From Hydrogenophaga crassostreae (GTDB lineage: Bacteria > Pseudomonadota > Gammaproteobacteria > Burkholderiales > Burkholderiaceae_C): 64,000 nt of DNA. A program made the translations under genes and the position numbers. The stretch lies in NCBI RefSeq assembly GCF_001761385.1, contig NZ_CP017476.1:3833501-3897500 (forward strand), in the 5' to 3' direction. The notes under the pieces were generated by a model. It was given only the letters and a program-made list of their open reading frames with translations, did not search any database and was not told the origin of the DNA. This document shows, one piece after another, positions 46,049-54,539 of this stretch; within the stretch, counting starts at the first letter, position 1, and each line of letters opens with the position of its first letter.

Positions 46049-46590
46049 GCGCGCCGCGCGAACGCGTGATGGTCACGCGCGAGGTGCGCGTCACCCTTGT
46101 GCCCGATGGCAGCCCTGCGGAGCTGCCGCCGGGTACGCTGGCGCAGATCACGCAGGCGCTGGGTGCGTCGTTCACCTTGCTGGTCGAGGGCCAGCTGATG
46201 CGCCTGGCCGGTGTCGACGCCGATGCCATCGGCAAGCCGGTGCCGCTTGCGCCGGTGTTGCCCGCCGACGTCAGCCCGGAGAGCCTGCGGGGCCTGGTCT
46301 GGCAAACGCTCAAAACCTGCTACGACCCGGAAATTCCGGTGGATATCGTTGAACTCGGCCTGGTCTACATCTGCGACGTGCTGCCGATGGAAGGCGGTGA
46401 ATTCCGGATCGTGATCAAGATGACCTTGACGGCGCCCGGTTGTGGCATGGGCGAAATGCTGGTGGAGGAGATTCATGAGAAGCTGTTGGCCCTGCCCCGC
46501 GTGGGTGAGGTGGATGTCGAGTTCGTGTTCGATCCACCCTGGGACAAATCCCGCATGTCCGATGCAGCCCTGTTGACGCTCGGCCTGTGA
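46045..46590 (+). CDS. sufT: SufT / DUF59-type Fe-S maturation protein
   Basis: The protein has 181 residues. A variable N-terminal half (~1-85) precedes a MIP18/DUF59 domain (~90-181): LKTCYDPEIPVDIVELGLVYICDV, then MTLTAPGCGMGEMLVEEIHEKLLALPRVGEVDVEFVFDPPWDKSRMS. Homologues are called SufT and help load clusters onto target enzymes. ATG 46045 overlaps sufU as ATGA. It is the last gene of the operon; serA follows after 85 bases with its own leader. Confidence 0.9.
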   Translation: MSAPRERVMVTREVRVTLVPDGSPAELPPGTLAQITQALGASFTLLVEGQLMRLAGVDADAIGKPVPLAPVLPADVSPESLRGLVWQTLKTCYDPEIPVDIVELGLVYICDVLPMEGGEFRIVIKMTLTAPGCGMGEMLVEEIHEKLLALPRVGEVDVEFVFDPPWDKSRMSDAALLTLGL

Positions 46591-46675
46591 TCATTCAAGG
46601 CCACCCCGTGCATGGCGCCACAAACGCCGCCTATCCCTATCCCTTTCCCTTTTTCAAACTTCCATACCCATCCCC

Positions 46676-47893
46676 ATGACCCTCAACATTCTGTTGCTCG
46701 AAGACGTGCACGCCAGCGCCACGCCGATTCTGGAAACCTTGCCCGGTGCGCACATCGTGCGCCTGAAGCACGCGCCCGATGCCATCGAGCTCGCTTCGCT
46801 GCTGCCCGGCGTGCATGTGCTCGGCATGCGCTCACGCACCGCACTGAACCGCGAAATGCTGGCCCAGGCGGACTCGCTGATGGCGGTTGGCGCCTACTGC
46901 ACCGGCACCAACAACATCGATCTGGCAGCGGCCAGCGAGCGCGGCCTGGGCGTGTTCAATGGCCCGTTTTCCAATACCCGATCGGTGGCCGAACTGGTGC
47001 TCGGTCATTCCATCGAACTGATGCGCCGGGTGCCCGAACGCCATGCGGCGGCGCGGCGCGGCGTCTGGCTGAAGGACTCCCGCGGCTCCAATGAAGTGCG
47101 CGGCAAAACGCTGGGCATCGTCGGCTACGGCAAGATCGGTACACAAGTTGGCCTGCTGGCCGAAGCGATCGGCATGCGCGTGGTCTACCACGACATCGAA
47201 GCGCGGCTGCCGCTGGGGAACGCCAGCGCCGCGCCCTCACTGGAGGCATTGCTTCGCGAGGCCGATGTGGTCAGCCTGCACGTGCCGCAGACCGAGCGCA
47301 CGCGGTTGCTGATCGATGCCGAGCGCCTGGCGCAGATGAAGCCAGGATCGGTCTTCATCAACCTCGCGCGAGGTCACGCAGTGGACATCGATGCGCTTTA
47401 CGCGGCCTTGAAGTCCGAACATTTGCGCGGTGCCGCGATCGACGTATTCCCTGTGGAACCGGCATCCAACAGCGCCGAATTCGAGTCGCCACTGCGTGCG
47501 CTCGACAACGTGATCCTGACGCCCCACGTGGGTGGTTCCACAGTGGAGGCGCAGCGCAACCTCGGAGTGGAAGTATCGGAAAAGCTGCGCGACTACCTGT
47601 TGCAGGGGGCGATCAATGGCAGCGTCAACCTGCCAACCCTGGCCGTGGGGGCGCCGCGATCGGCCTCGCGCCTGGTGCACCTGCACCGCGACCAGCCGGG
47701 GGTCATGTCGCAGCTCAACCGCGTGCTGGCCGACGCCGACATCAACGTCTCGCTGCTGCACCTGGAAACCGGTGACGGCATGGGCGTGGCGGTGATCGAC
47801 CTGAGCGTGGTGCCCAACGAAGCCACACTGACGGCGTTGCGCGGCGTCGACGGCACGGTCAGGGCGTTTCTGGCAATGAACGCGGCGGACTGA
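46676..47893 (+). CDS. serA: D-3-phosphoglycerate dehydrogenase SerA
   Basis: The protein has 405 residues. It catalyses the first step of serine synthesis. The D-2-hydroxyacid dehydrogenase core has AVGAYCTGTNNIDLAAA, the NAD loop GIVGYGKIGTQVGLLAEAIG, catalytic Arg in FINLARGHAVD, Glu in AAIDVFPVEPAS and His in TPHVGGSTVEAQ. An ACT domain at the C-terminus (LHRDQPGVMSQLNRVLADADINVSLLHLE) can give serine feedback. The length is the usual form of E. coli-type SerA. The 85-base leader before ATG is pyrimidine-rich with no Shine-Dalgarno sequence. Confidence 0.93.
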   Translation: MTLNILLLEDVHASATPILETLPGAHIVRLKHAPDAIELASLLPGVHVLGMRSRTALNREMLAQADSLMAVGAYCTGTNNIDLAAASERGLGVFNGPFSNTRSVAELVLGHSIELMRRVPERHAAARRGVWLKDSRGSNEVRGKTLGIVGYGKIGTQVGLLAEAIGMRVVYHDIEARLPLGNASAAPSLEALLREADVVSLHVPQTERTRLLIDAERLAQMKPGSVFINLARGHAVDIDALYAALKSEHLRGAAIDVFPVEPASNSAEFESPLRALDNVILTPHVGGSTVEAQRNLGVEVSEKLRDYLLQGAINGSVNLPTLAVGAPRSASRLVHLHRDQPGVMSQLNRVLADADINVSLLHLETGDGMGVAVIDLSVVPNEATLTALRGVDGTVRAFLAMNAAD

Positions 47894-47915
47894 AAACAGG
47901 CCGCCACAAGCCGCG

Positions 47916-48734
47916 TCAAGGGCTCGTGACCGGCCAGTAGAAACTGTCCGGTAGCGCGCGGGCGCCGTAGATGGCCTGCCCGACCCGCACCACGGTGGCG
48001 CCCTCCTGAATCGCGATCTCGTAGTCGCCCGACATGCCCATGGACAGCTCATCCAGCGCCATGCCCTCGGGCAGCTCCTGACGCAGGCGATCCCGCAACT
48101 GGCGCAGACGGGCGAAGCAGGGCCGCACCCGGTCGGCTTCGCCCGACATCACTGCCAGTGTCATGAGGCCCCGCACCCTCAAGGCAGAAAACGCCGACAG
48201 GTCGCGCAGAAAGGACGCGACATCGTCGGGCGCCAGTCCGTACTTGCTCGCTTCACCCGAGGTGTTGACCTGCACGAACACATCCAGCGAGCGACCCTCG
48301 GCCTGCAAGTGCCGGTCCAGGGCCTGTGCCAGACGCAGGCTGTCGAGCGCGTGAAACTCGGCGGCGAAGTGCGCCACCAGCTTGGCTTTGTTGGTTTGCA
48401 GATGGCCAATCACCGACCAGCGCAGGTCGCTCAGATCGGCCATGTCTTGCCATTTCCGGTGCGCCTCCTGCACCTTGTTTTCGCCCAGCATGCGGCAACC
48501 CGCTGCGTACGAGAGCCGGATGCTGGCCTCGTCGACCGTTTTGCTGACCGGCAGCAGCCGCACGCTGGATGCACTACGGCCGACGGAAAGACAGGCGCTT
48601 TCGATACGGGACCGAACCATGGCCAGGTTGTGCACGAAGTCGTTCACCGACGTGGCTTTGGGGTAGCGACCGTGTTGATCGTGCCGGGTTGGCGGGGTCA
48701 GCGGCGCGGGCCTGGGGGCATGTTGATCGGTCAT
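47916..48734 (-). CDS. YggS-family pyridoxal phosphate-binding protein
   Basis: The protein has 272 residues. The PLP lysine is in LPVSKTVDEASI (~65), with MLGENKVQEAHRK, WSVIGHLQTNKAKLV and a C-terminal LSMGMSGDYEIAIQEGATVVRVGQAIYG, all marks of the YggS/PLPBP family that buffers PLP and affects amino acid balance. An N-terminal ~38-residue Pro/His-rich extension is unusual. AAGGAAC lies eight bases upstream of ATG 48734. It is convergent with serA. Confidence 0.9.
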   Translation of the reverse strand: MTDQHAPRPAPLTPPTRHDQHGRYPKATSVNDFVHNLAMVRSRIESACLSVGRSASSVRLLPVSKTVDEASIRLSYAAGCRMLGENKVQEAHRKWQDMADLSDLRWSVIGHLQTNKAKLVAHFAAEFHALDSLRLAQALDRHLQAEGRSLDVFVQVNTSGEASKYGLAPDDVASFLRDLSAFSALRVRGLMTLAVMSGEADRVRPCFARLRQLRDRLRQELPEGMALDELSMGMSGDYEIAIQEGATVVRVGQAIYGARALPDSFYWPVTSP

Positions 48735-49042
48735 GAGCTGTTCCTTTTGGTGGGGCATTGTCATACCGAATGCGATCGGTGCGCGTATGGTTATCGACCG
48801 AAATGACCCAGCCAGAATCCGCCTGCCCTTGCGCCACAGGAAGGCATGTGGCTTTTCTTGTTCCGCCCGCACATCAGACGCGGATCCCCGTTTCCCTTGT
48901 TGCCTGCGGCCAGGTTAGAACACCCCCACGATTGACACGAGCAGTGAGCCTGTGCAAAGGTCGCTGTCCGGGAATATGGCGCCGAGGAACCGATGGGCCT
49001 GTTGATCAGGCCGCGTCAGACAGCCGGATTTGGAGAACCGTG
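48735..49042. other. Divergent intergenic region between the YggS-type gene and the P450 gene
   Basis: About 308 bases. A TTGACA at 48932-48937 has no well-placed -10 partner. No gene or hairpin of note. Confidence 0.35.
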
Positions 49043-50197
49043 ATGACCGCAAACCACCAACCCGACTGGAACCCCAGGGACCCCGATGTGCTCGATGACC
49101 AACTGGCCGCGTACGACGCGATGCGCCTGCGGTGTCCAGTGGCCCACAGCGAGTATTTGTGGTGGTCGCTGTTCCGTCACGCGGATGTGATGCGCGTGCT
49201 GAAAGACCACGAAACCTTCAGCAACGCCGCCTCCAACCACCTCTCGATTCCCAATGCGATGGATCCGCCAGAACACACAGGCTACCGCCGCATCATCGAG
49301 GCATACTTCACGCCGGAGCACATGGATGCGTTTGAACCTGTGTGCCAGGCGATTGGCGACACGCTGGTCGCCCAGTTGCCCCGGGGCGAGGCCTTCGACC
49401 TGATGACCGAATGTGCACGGCCGTTTGCGCTGCGCATCCAGTGTGCCTTCATGGGCTGGCCCGACAGCCTGCATGAGCCCCTGGGCCAATGGGTCGCCAA
49501 GAACCACCGCGCCACGCGGGCGGGCGACCGGTCGGCGATGGCCCAGATCGCCCTGGAGTTCGACGGGCATATCAAACAGCAACTGGTGTTGCGGCGCGAT
49601 GCGGGGGAACAGGCGCCCGGCGACGTGACCACCCGGCTGCTGCACGAGCGCATCAACGGCAGGCCTCTGAGTGACGAGGAAATTGTGAGCATCGTGCGCA
49701 ACTGGACGGTCGGGGAACTGGGCACCATCGCCGCCAGCGTGGGCATTCTCGTGCACCATCTGGCCAGCCATCCTGCGCTGCAGAAACAGCTGAGACTGCA
49801 ACCCGGCGATCTGCCGGCCGCCATTGACGAAATACTGCGCATTCATCCACCGCTGATCGCCAACCGGCGCATCACAACCTGCCCGGTTGACATCGGTGGG
49901 CAGCATCTGGAGGCGGGCGAACGTGTGACCCTGATCTGGGGGAGCGCCAACCGCGATGAAGCCGTGTTTGGCGATCCCGATGCCTTTGACCCCGAGCACA
50001 ACGCGGCCAACAACCTGCTGTACGGTGCCGGCGTGCATGTCTGCCCGGGGGCGCCGCTGGCGAGACTCGAACTGCACTTGCTGATGCGGGCGCTGTTGGC
50101 GAACACGCGCGAGATGGCGCTGAATGCGGGTCAGGCACCGCTGCGGGCGAGCTTCCCCGCCAGTGGTTTCACTGCGTTACCGGTACGCCTGCTGTAG
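49043..50197 (+). CDS. Cytochrome P450
   Basis: The protein has 384 residues. The haem loop is LLYGAGVHVCPGAPLARLE with the thiolate Cys, the ExxR is EILR (~275), and PERF-like GDPDAFDPEH precedes the haem loop. The I-helix reads VGELGTIAASVG in place of the more usual AGxET, as in a subset of bacterial P450s. A soluble class I P450 would need a ferredoxin or FAD partner; fdxA lies 1.4 kb away on the other strand but is not a typical P450 partner. GGAGAACC precedes ATG 49043. Substrate unknown. Confidence 0.9.
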   Translation: MTANHQPDWNPRDPDVLDDQLAAYDAMRLRCPVAHSEYLWWSLFRHADVMRVLKDHETFSNAASNHLSIPNAMDPPEHTGYRRIIEAYFTPEHMDAFEPVCQAIGDTLVAQLPRGEAFDLMTECARPFALRIQCAFMGWPDSLHEPLGQWVAKNHRATRAGDRSAMAQIALEFDGHIKQQLVLRRDAGEQAPGDVTTRLLHERINGRPLSDEEIVSIVRNWTVGELGTIAASVGILVHHLASHPALQKQLRLQPGDLPAAIDEILRIHPPLIANRRITTCPVDIGGQHLEAGERVTLIWGSANRDEAVFGDPDAFDPEHNAANNLLYGAGVHVCPGAPLARLELHLLMRALLANTREMALNAGQAPLRASFPASGFTALPVRLL

Positions 50198-50262
50198 ACC
50201 TTGGCCCCGGGCGACTGCCCTGCGCACGCGGTGTTGACTCAGGCTGAGGCTCGGGCCATGGC

Positions 50263-50694
50263 TCAGCGGGCCGGGCTGGTGGCGGCGCGTGCTGCCTTCT
50301 CGCGCTCGACGCGATCGGTCACATCGCGCGCCACAGCCACCGAACCCAGCACCTGATCGGCGGCGTCGTGGACCAGGGCAAAGCTCATCTCGATGTACAG
50401 CTTGCGGCCCGACTGGTGCAAGCCGCGGGTCAGCGTGGCGTGGCCATTCAGCCGCAGTGCGCCGCCGTTCATCGCCGCCTGGAAGCCGCGCCAATGGGCG
50501 GCGCGCAAGGGCGCGGGGATCATCAGGTCCAGGGTTTGCCCGATGGCATCGGCGGCACTGAAGCCGAACACCTGAACCGCACCTGTGTTCCAGCGCTGGA
50601 TACGTCCTTCGCGGTCGGCATAAATCACGGCTTCGGCGATGTGTTCAACGATCGCGTCGCCCAGTGTCCAGCTGTCGGCTGTCTGGGTTGACAT
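50263..50694 (-). CDS. Stand-alone PAS domain protein
   Basis: The protein has 143 residues with one PAS domain (~10-125): IAEAVIYADREGRIQRWNTGAVQVFGFSAADAIGQTLDLMIP, HWRGFQAAM and GSVAVARDVTDRV. No kinase or GGDEF output follows. PAS proteins of this type often bind haem or flavin and regulate a partner. GGGAGG precedes ATG. It lies 28 bases after the metallophosphoesterase gene's 3' end on the same strand, and may be in its operon. Confidence 0.85.
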   Translation of the reverse strand: MSTQTADSWTLGDAIVEHIAEAVIYADREGRIQRWNTGAVQVFGFSAADAIGQTLDLMIPAPLRAAHWRGFQAAMNGGALRLNGHATLTRGLHQSGRKLYIEMSFALVHDAADQVLGSVAVARDVTDRVEREKAARAATSPAR

Positions 50695-50722
50695 GGGGGC
50701 CTCCCGGTGTCACGTTGGAAAT

Positions 50723-51490
50723 TCAGGTCAAATCGATGATCAGTGCGGCATCGAAGCGTTTGTTTTCGACCTCGCCTTTGGGCGCATAACCACGCGGGTT
50801 GGCAAGCACCCGTGTGCGGCCAAGGTGGTAGTCACAACTGTGGTGCACATGACCGTGCAACCACAGCTCGGGTTGCCAACGCTGAATCTGCGCCTCCAGA
50901 TCGGAGACAAAACAGGCGTTCAGTGCGGAGCCGAGAAACTGGGGCGCGATGCTGCCGCGGGCCGGTGCGAAATGGGTGATGACCACGGTGGGCCCAGCAT
51001 GCGTCATGGCGAACTGGCTTTCCAGCCAGGCCACCGAGCGGTCAAACAGCAGTTGCGACACGGCGGGTGTGAACAGCTCGTCGAAGTCGGGTGAGACACG
51101 GATGCGGGCAAAGTCGCGCACCATCGCACTGGCCTGTTGCAGGCCTTTCTCGCGCTGCTCTGCTGAATCGAACAAGCGGTAGTCGGACCACAGCGTGCAG
51201 CCCAGAAAACGAACGCCCTTGTGAAACCAGACATCGTTTTCCAGCACGCGCACCGAACTGCCTTGGGCCTGGCTGCGCAGCGCCTGCATGGTGCCGACCA
51301 GATCACCACCATAGAACTCGTGGTTGCCGGCGACGTAGAGCGTGGGCTTGTCACCGAACTGCCGCGCCCACTCGATGGCTCCGGCCGGACGGTGCAGGTC
51401 GCCGGCGAGCACCACCACATCGGCATCGAGGTTTGGCGCGGGCATGGTTTGCACCGAGAGGTGCAGATCGGACATCAGGGCAATTTTCAT
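50723..51490 (-). CDS. Calcineurin-like metallophosphoesterase
   Basis: The protein has 255 residues. The metal ligands fall in the canonical five blocks: MSDLHLSV (D,H), DVVVLAGDLHRP (D), YVAGNHEFYGGD (N,H), VVITHFAP (H) and WLHGHVHHS (H,H). The family has phosphodiesterase or phosphatase activity; this branch also includes proteins acting on nucleotides and lipids. The start is ATG 51490. It follows fdxA at a 91-base gap on the same strand. Confidence 0.88.
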   Translation of the reverse strand: MKIALMSDLHLSVQTMPAPNLDADVVVLAGDLHRPAGAIEWARQFGDKPTLYVAGNHEFYGGDLVGTMQALRSQAQGSSVRVLENDVWFHKGVRFLGCTLWSDYRLFDSAEQREKGLQQASAMVRDFARIRVSPDFDELFTPAVSQLLFDRSVAWLESQFAMTHAGPTVVITHFAPARGSIAPQFLGSALNACFVSDLEAQIQRWQPELWLHGHVHHSCDYHLGRTRVLANPRGYAPKGEVENKRFDAALIIDLT

Positions 51491-51581
51491 GTGGCTATTC
51501 TTGAATGCCGAGGAGGCTCAGCATAGGCCACGGCATTGCGAATTCTGCATCACAGCCAGCGGGCATCCAGTCTGTGCGCGC

Positions 51582-51905
51582 TCAACGCTCCAGGTGGTCG
51601 CGCTTGTCCTTTACCTCGCTCCAGTCATCGGCGTCGGGCAAAGCGGGCTTGGTCCGCGTGATCGGCTTCCACTTGAGTGCCAGCTCGGCGTTCAGCGGCG
51701 TGAAGTCCAGTTGGTCCCTGGGCACGTCTTCCTCGGCGAAGATCGCCGCGACCGGGCACTCCGGCACACACACCGCGCAGTCGATGCACTCGTCTGGATC
51801 GATCACCAGGAAGTTGGGGCCTTCGCGAAACGCGTCGACCGGGCAGACGTCAACGCAATCGGTGTATTTGCAGCGAATGCAGCCCTCGGTCACCACAAAG
51901 GTCAT
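51582..51905 (-). CDS. fdxA: Seven-iron ferredoxin FdxA
   Basis: The protein has 107 residues. Two iron-sulfur clusters are encoded by CIRCKYTDCVDVCP (3Fe-4S plus one ligand of the 4Fe-4S) and CIDCAVCVPECP (4Fe-4S), the FdxA-type 7Fe-8S pattern. It carries a ~50-residue C-terminal tail typical of FdxA. GGGAG precedes ATG 51905. It lies 15 bases downstream of a DUF2249 gene and 371 bases from nnrS, so it is probably a member of the NsrR-controlled operon. Confidence 0.92.
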   Translation of the reverse strand: MTFVVTEGCIRCKYTDCVDVCPVDAFREGPNFLVIDPDECIDCAVCVPECPVAAIFAEEDVPRDQLDFTPLNAELALKWKPITRTKPALPDADDWSEVKDKRDHLER

Positions 51906-51920
51906 GGTGGTGGCTCCCGA

Positions 51921-52217
51921 TCAGCCGCCGCAGGAGCCACAGCAGGAGTCCACACCGTGCACAGGCTTGGTCGCCAGTGGTTTGACGATCTGCACCCGCC
52001 ATTGCTCGGGCCCATTCTCAAGCAGGTTCCAGTTGAAGGCCCCGAAAAGGCCGCTCTCGAACTGGCCTAGCAAGGGCTGGGGGTTGTGATCGTTGATCAG
52101 CTCCATTGCTTCGCCAGGCAACAAAGCTTTGAAGGTTGAAAACACCAGAGGGTGGCGTTCGCGGGGTGCCAGCGCGCGCAGGTCAACGGTTGGGGCGGCA
52201 GTGGTGGTGGTGTTCAT
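51921..52217 (-). CDS. DUF2249 protein with Cys-rich tail
   Basis: The protein has 98 residues. The DUF2249 domain shows VDLRALAPRERHPLVFSTFKALLPGEAMELINDHNPQPLLGQFE and a C-terminal CCGSCGG that may bind a metal. DUF2249 proteins commonly sit beside NO- and nitrite-response genes and are predicted to bind a redox cofactor. GGGAG lies before ATG 52217. It is in line between nnrS (59 bases upstream) and fdxA. A second, shorter copy is at 54244. Confidence 0.85.
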   Translation of the reverse strand: MNTTTTAAPTVDLRALAPRERHPLVFSTFKALLPGEAMELINDHNPQPLLGQFESGLFGAFNWNLLENGPEQWRVQIVKPLATKPVHGVDSCCGSCGG

Positions 52218-52276
52218 GAACGGGGCTCCCGAGGTTAAGGTGAAAGCGAAAGTGCAGTGGAAAGGAACAAATGGTG

Positions 52277-53494
52277 TCAGCCGTCTTTGCCATCGAGACG
52301 GGTCTTGAGCAGCCACGGCGCATAGATGAAGAGGTAAATGGCAAAGGCCACGGACCAGGCGGCCGCCGCGATCACGAGAGCCATCGGCAGCCACTGTGGC
52401 ACTGCCAGCGGCAGCAACACGCGCACGGCAGCGGCGAGCATCACGAGCACGTAGGCCGCGATCTCCGGACGCGAGACCTGCAGCGGGCGCCCGGTGTGGC
52501 CGCGCGCGGTGCGGGTGAGCATGCCGATGATGAGACCGGCGGTAGCGCCTATGGCCAGTGCATGCACGCCGGCTGATACGGCCACCCAGCCGAACTGGGC
52601 TGCGGCCAGCAAGGCCAGGCCAAGCGGGATCCAGGCATAGGCCAGGTGCAGGATCCACAAGATCGGACGGTGCCGTGTGATCAAGGGCCGCCATTGCAGC
52701 AACCGCAACACGTGTGCCACCGCCGCCAATGACAGAACCAGACCACTGACCATGTTCCAGGCCGCCGAAGCAGGAGCAACGGCCCACAGCAACAAAGCCA
52801 CCGCGGTCAGCGCCAGCGCAGCACGTTCGACCGACAGGCCCACATTGAGCTTCAGCCCCGGCGTGGCGCTCATGGTGAAGGCAGGGATCACCCGGCCGGC
52901 GATCACGCATTCGATCATCACGATCAGCGAAAGGGCTGCGTACAGAGGGCTCAGGGCAGAGAAGTCGAAAGCGCCGATCACCGTCAGGTGAAAGGCCCCA
53001 TTGGCCAGTGCCAGCAGCATCAGCATCGCAGCCAGCGGCAGATTGCGCCGGTTGCGGGCACGCAGCAGCAACGCCGTGAGCACGGCGGCCACCAACGGCA
53101 ACAGCGCCAGGTCGAGCACCGCGTACAGCGCGTAAGGGCCCGTGACGGCGGCCACACGGGCCGCGAGCCACAACAGGGCAAGCGCGCCCAACGTGGCACC
53201 GCGCGGCGTGGCCAGACCCGTCCAGGCCTTTACCGCTGTCAGCAGGAATCCCAATATGACAGCGATGGCAAAACCAAACAGCATTTCATGTGCATGCCAC
53301 AGCAACGGCGGCAGCGCCATCACGGGCTGCCATTGACCGAGGAAGATCGCCACCCACAGCGGGATGGCCAGCAACGCGAACGCCGCCGCTCCCATGTAGA
53401 AAGGCCGAAACCCCAGACGCAGCAGCGGCCAGCCTGGCGGCGGCGCGGCTTCTGCTTTTCCGGGTGGCGAGGCGTGGATCATCAAAGCGGACAT
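52277..53494 (-). CDS. nnrS: NnrS-family NO-response membrane protein
   Basis: The protein has 405 residues and about 12 hydrophobic segments. NnrS marks are LRLGFRPFYMGAAAFALLAIP, LLWHAHEMLFGFAIAVILGFLLTAVKAWTG, and H-rich helices (RILWILHLAYAWIPLG, GVHALAIGATAGLIIGMLTRTARGHTGR). NnrS binds haem and copper and protects cells from nitrosative stress by preventing dinitrosyl-iron build-up. A 23-bp NsrR-like site lies 49 bases upstream of its ATG. It leads the likely operon nnrS-DUF2249-fdxA. Confidence 0.93.
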   Translation of the reverse strand: MSALMIHASPPGKAEAAPPPGWPLLRLGFRPFYMGAAAFALLAIPLWVAIFLGQWQPVMALPPLLWHAHEMLFGFAIAVILGFLLTAVKAWTGLATPRGATLGALALLWLAARVAAVTGPYALYAVLDLALLPLVAAVLTALLLRARNRRNLPLAAMLMLLALANGAFHLTVIGAFDFSALSPLYAALSLIVMIECVIAGRVIPAFTMSATPGLKLNVGLSVERAALALTAVALLLWAVAPASAAWNMVSGLVLSLAAVAHVLRLLQWRPLITRHRPILWILHLAYAWIPLGLALLAAAQFGWVAVSAGVHALAIGATAGLIIGMLTRTARGHTGRPLQVSRPEIAAYVLVMLAAAVRVLLPLAVPQWLPMALVIAAAAWSVAFAIYLFIYAPWLLKTRLDGKDG

Positions 53495-53542
53495 CGTGTG
53501 GTCGGCATCTCGGCGATGGTCAGTTCGCCGCGAAGGCCTTAT

Positions 53543-53565
53543 AAGAAGTATGTTGAATGCATCTT
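53543..53565. promoter_or_regulatory. NsrR-like operator near nnrS
   Basis: A 23-bp dyad with left half AAGAAGTATGT and right half (reversed) AAGATGCATTC, seven of eleven matching. It is closer to nnrS than to nsrR. The dyad centre is 41 bases, about four helix turns, from the second site. Confidence 0.65.
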
Positions 53566-53583
53566 ATACCCAAATCGCCTTTA

Positions 53584-53606
53584 AAGAAATATACTCAATG
53601 CCTCTT
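53584..53606. promoter_or_regulatory. NsrR-like operator near nsrR
   Basis: A 23-bp dyad with left half AAGAAATATAC and right half (reversed) AAGAGGCATTG, six of eleven matching. It ends 12 bases before the nsrR ATG, so it could mediate autoregulation. Confidence 0.6.
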
Positions 53607-53617
53607 TAGGGGTATCC

Positions 53618-54133
53618 ATGCGACTTGCCGAGTACACCGACTACACCTTGCGCGTGCTGATGTACTGCGCGGCCCGCCCGCAGCAGTTGGTGACCATCAG
53701 CGAACTGGCCGATCACCACGGGGTGTCCAGGAATCATCTGATGAAAATCGTCACCGATCTGGGCCGCCAGGGGGTGCTGGAAACAACCCGTGGCCGTGGC
53801 GGCGGACTGCGTCTTTTGAAAGACCCGGCCCAGTTGCGCATCGGCGACGTTGTGCGCGCCTCGGAGACCGACTTTCGCCTGGTCGAGTGTTTCGACCCGG
53901 GCACCAACCAGTGCACGCTGTCGCCGACCTGCCGCTTGAAAGGCCTGTTCAATGCTGCGCTGGGTGCCTACTTCAGGGAGCTCGACAGCATGACGCTGGC
54001 CGATATCGTCGAGCCCGCGCCGCAGTCGGCCTCGGTGGGCGCAGCGTCATTGCGCCGCACTGCCGGGGGAATTCCAGTTGCAGCGCCTCGAAGCCTCAGA
54101 AAACCCACCGCCAAAGGGCGTGCCCCTGCATGA
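53618..54133 (+). CDS. nsrR: NO-sensing Rrf2-family repressor NsrR
   Basis: The protein has 171 residues. A winged HTH of Rrf2 type (MRLAEYTDYTLRVLMY, HGVSRNHLMKIVTDLGR) is followed by the regulatory loop with Cys91, Cys99 and Cys105 (ECFDPGTNQCTLSPTCRLK), the spacing of the NsrR cluster-binding Cys residues. A variable C-terminal tail (~145-171) is Ala/Pro-rich. It lies divergent from nnrS with two matching operators between. NsrR loses DNA affinity when its cluster is nitrosylated. IscR is less likely given the surroundings and the operator type. Confidence 0.92.
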   Translation: MRLAEYTDYTLRVLMYCAARPQQLVTISELADHHGVSRNHLMKIVTDLGRQGVLETTRGRGGGLRLLKDPAQLRIGDVVRASETDFRLVECFDPGTNQCTLSPTCRLKGLFNAALGAYFRELDSMTLADIVEPAPQSASVGAASLRRTAGGIPVAAPRSLRKPTAKGRAPA

Positions 54134-54243
54134 GCATTGCCTGTGTGGACCGGTACCGCAAAGCATGCACACCCACTGATCCAGGTTTTTCACTGCCTGA
54201 CGCCCGGCGTCGGGTTTCATTGCCACCCGCTCCAGGAGCCGTC

Positions 54244-54501
54244 ATGTCACAACCTCACCTTCACCTGTCGCCCGACACCATCTACCCATTCGACGCCCGC
54301 GGCGTGGCCAAACGCTTCCGGCACGCCGCCATCTTCGGTGCGCTCGACACCCTTCAGCAGGGAGAGACCATGCGCTTCGCCAACGACCACGATCCGTTGC
54401 CACTGCTGTCGCAAATTGCGCAGCGCTACGGCGATCGCATCGCGATTGAATACCAGCAGCGCGAGCCTGGCACGATCGTGATCGACTTCAGCGTGCGCTG
54501 A
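54244..54501 (+). CDS. Short DUF2249 protein
   Basis: The protein has 85 residues. It shares YPFDARGVAKRFRHAAIFGALDTLQQGETMRFANDHDPLPLL with the DUF2249 protein at 51921, but lacks the C-terminal Cys cluster and ends IVIDFSVR. CAGGAG precedes ATG 54244. It lies 110 bases after nsrR on the same strand. Confidence 0.85.
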   Translation: MSQPHLHLSPDTIYPFDARGVAKRFRHAAIFGALDTLQQGETMRFANDHDPLPLLSQIAQRYGDRIAIEYQQREPGTIVIDFSVR

Positions 54502-54539
54502 ACGGCACAGCGCTTGAAGGCGCCCTTGGGGGGCACAAC

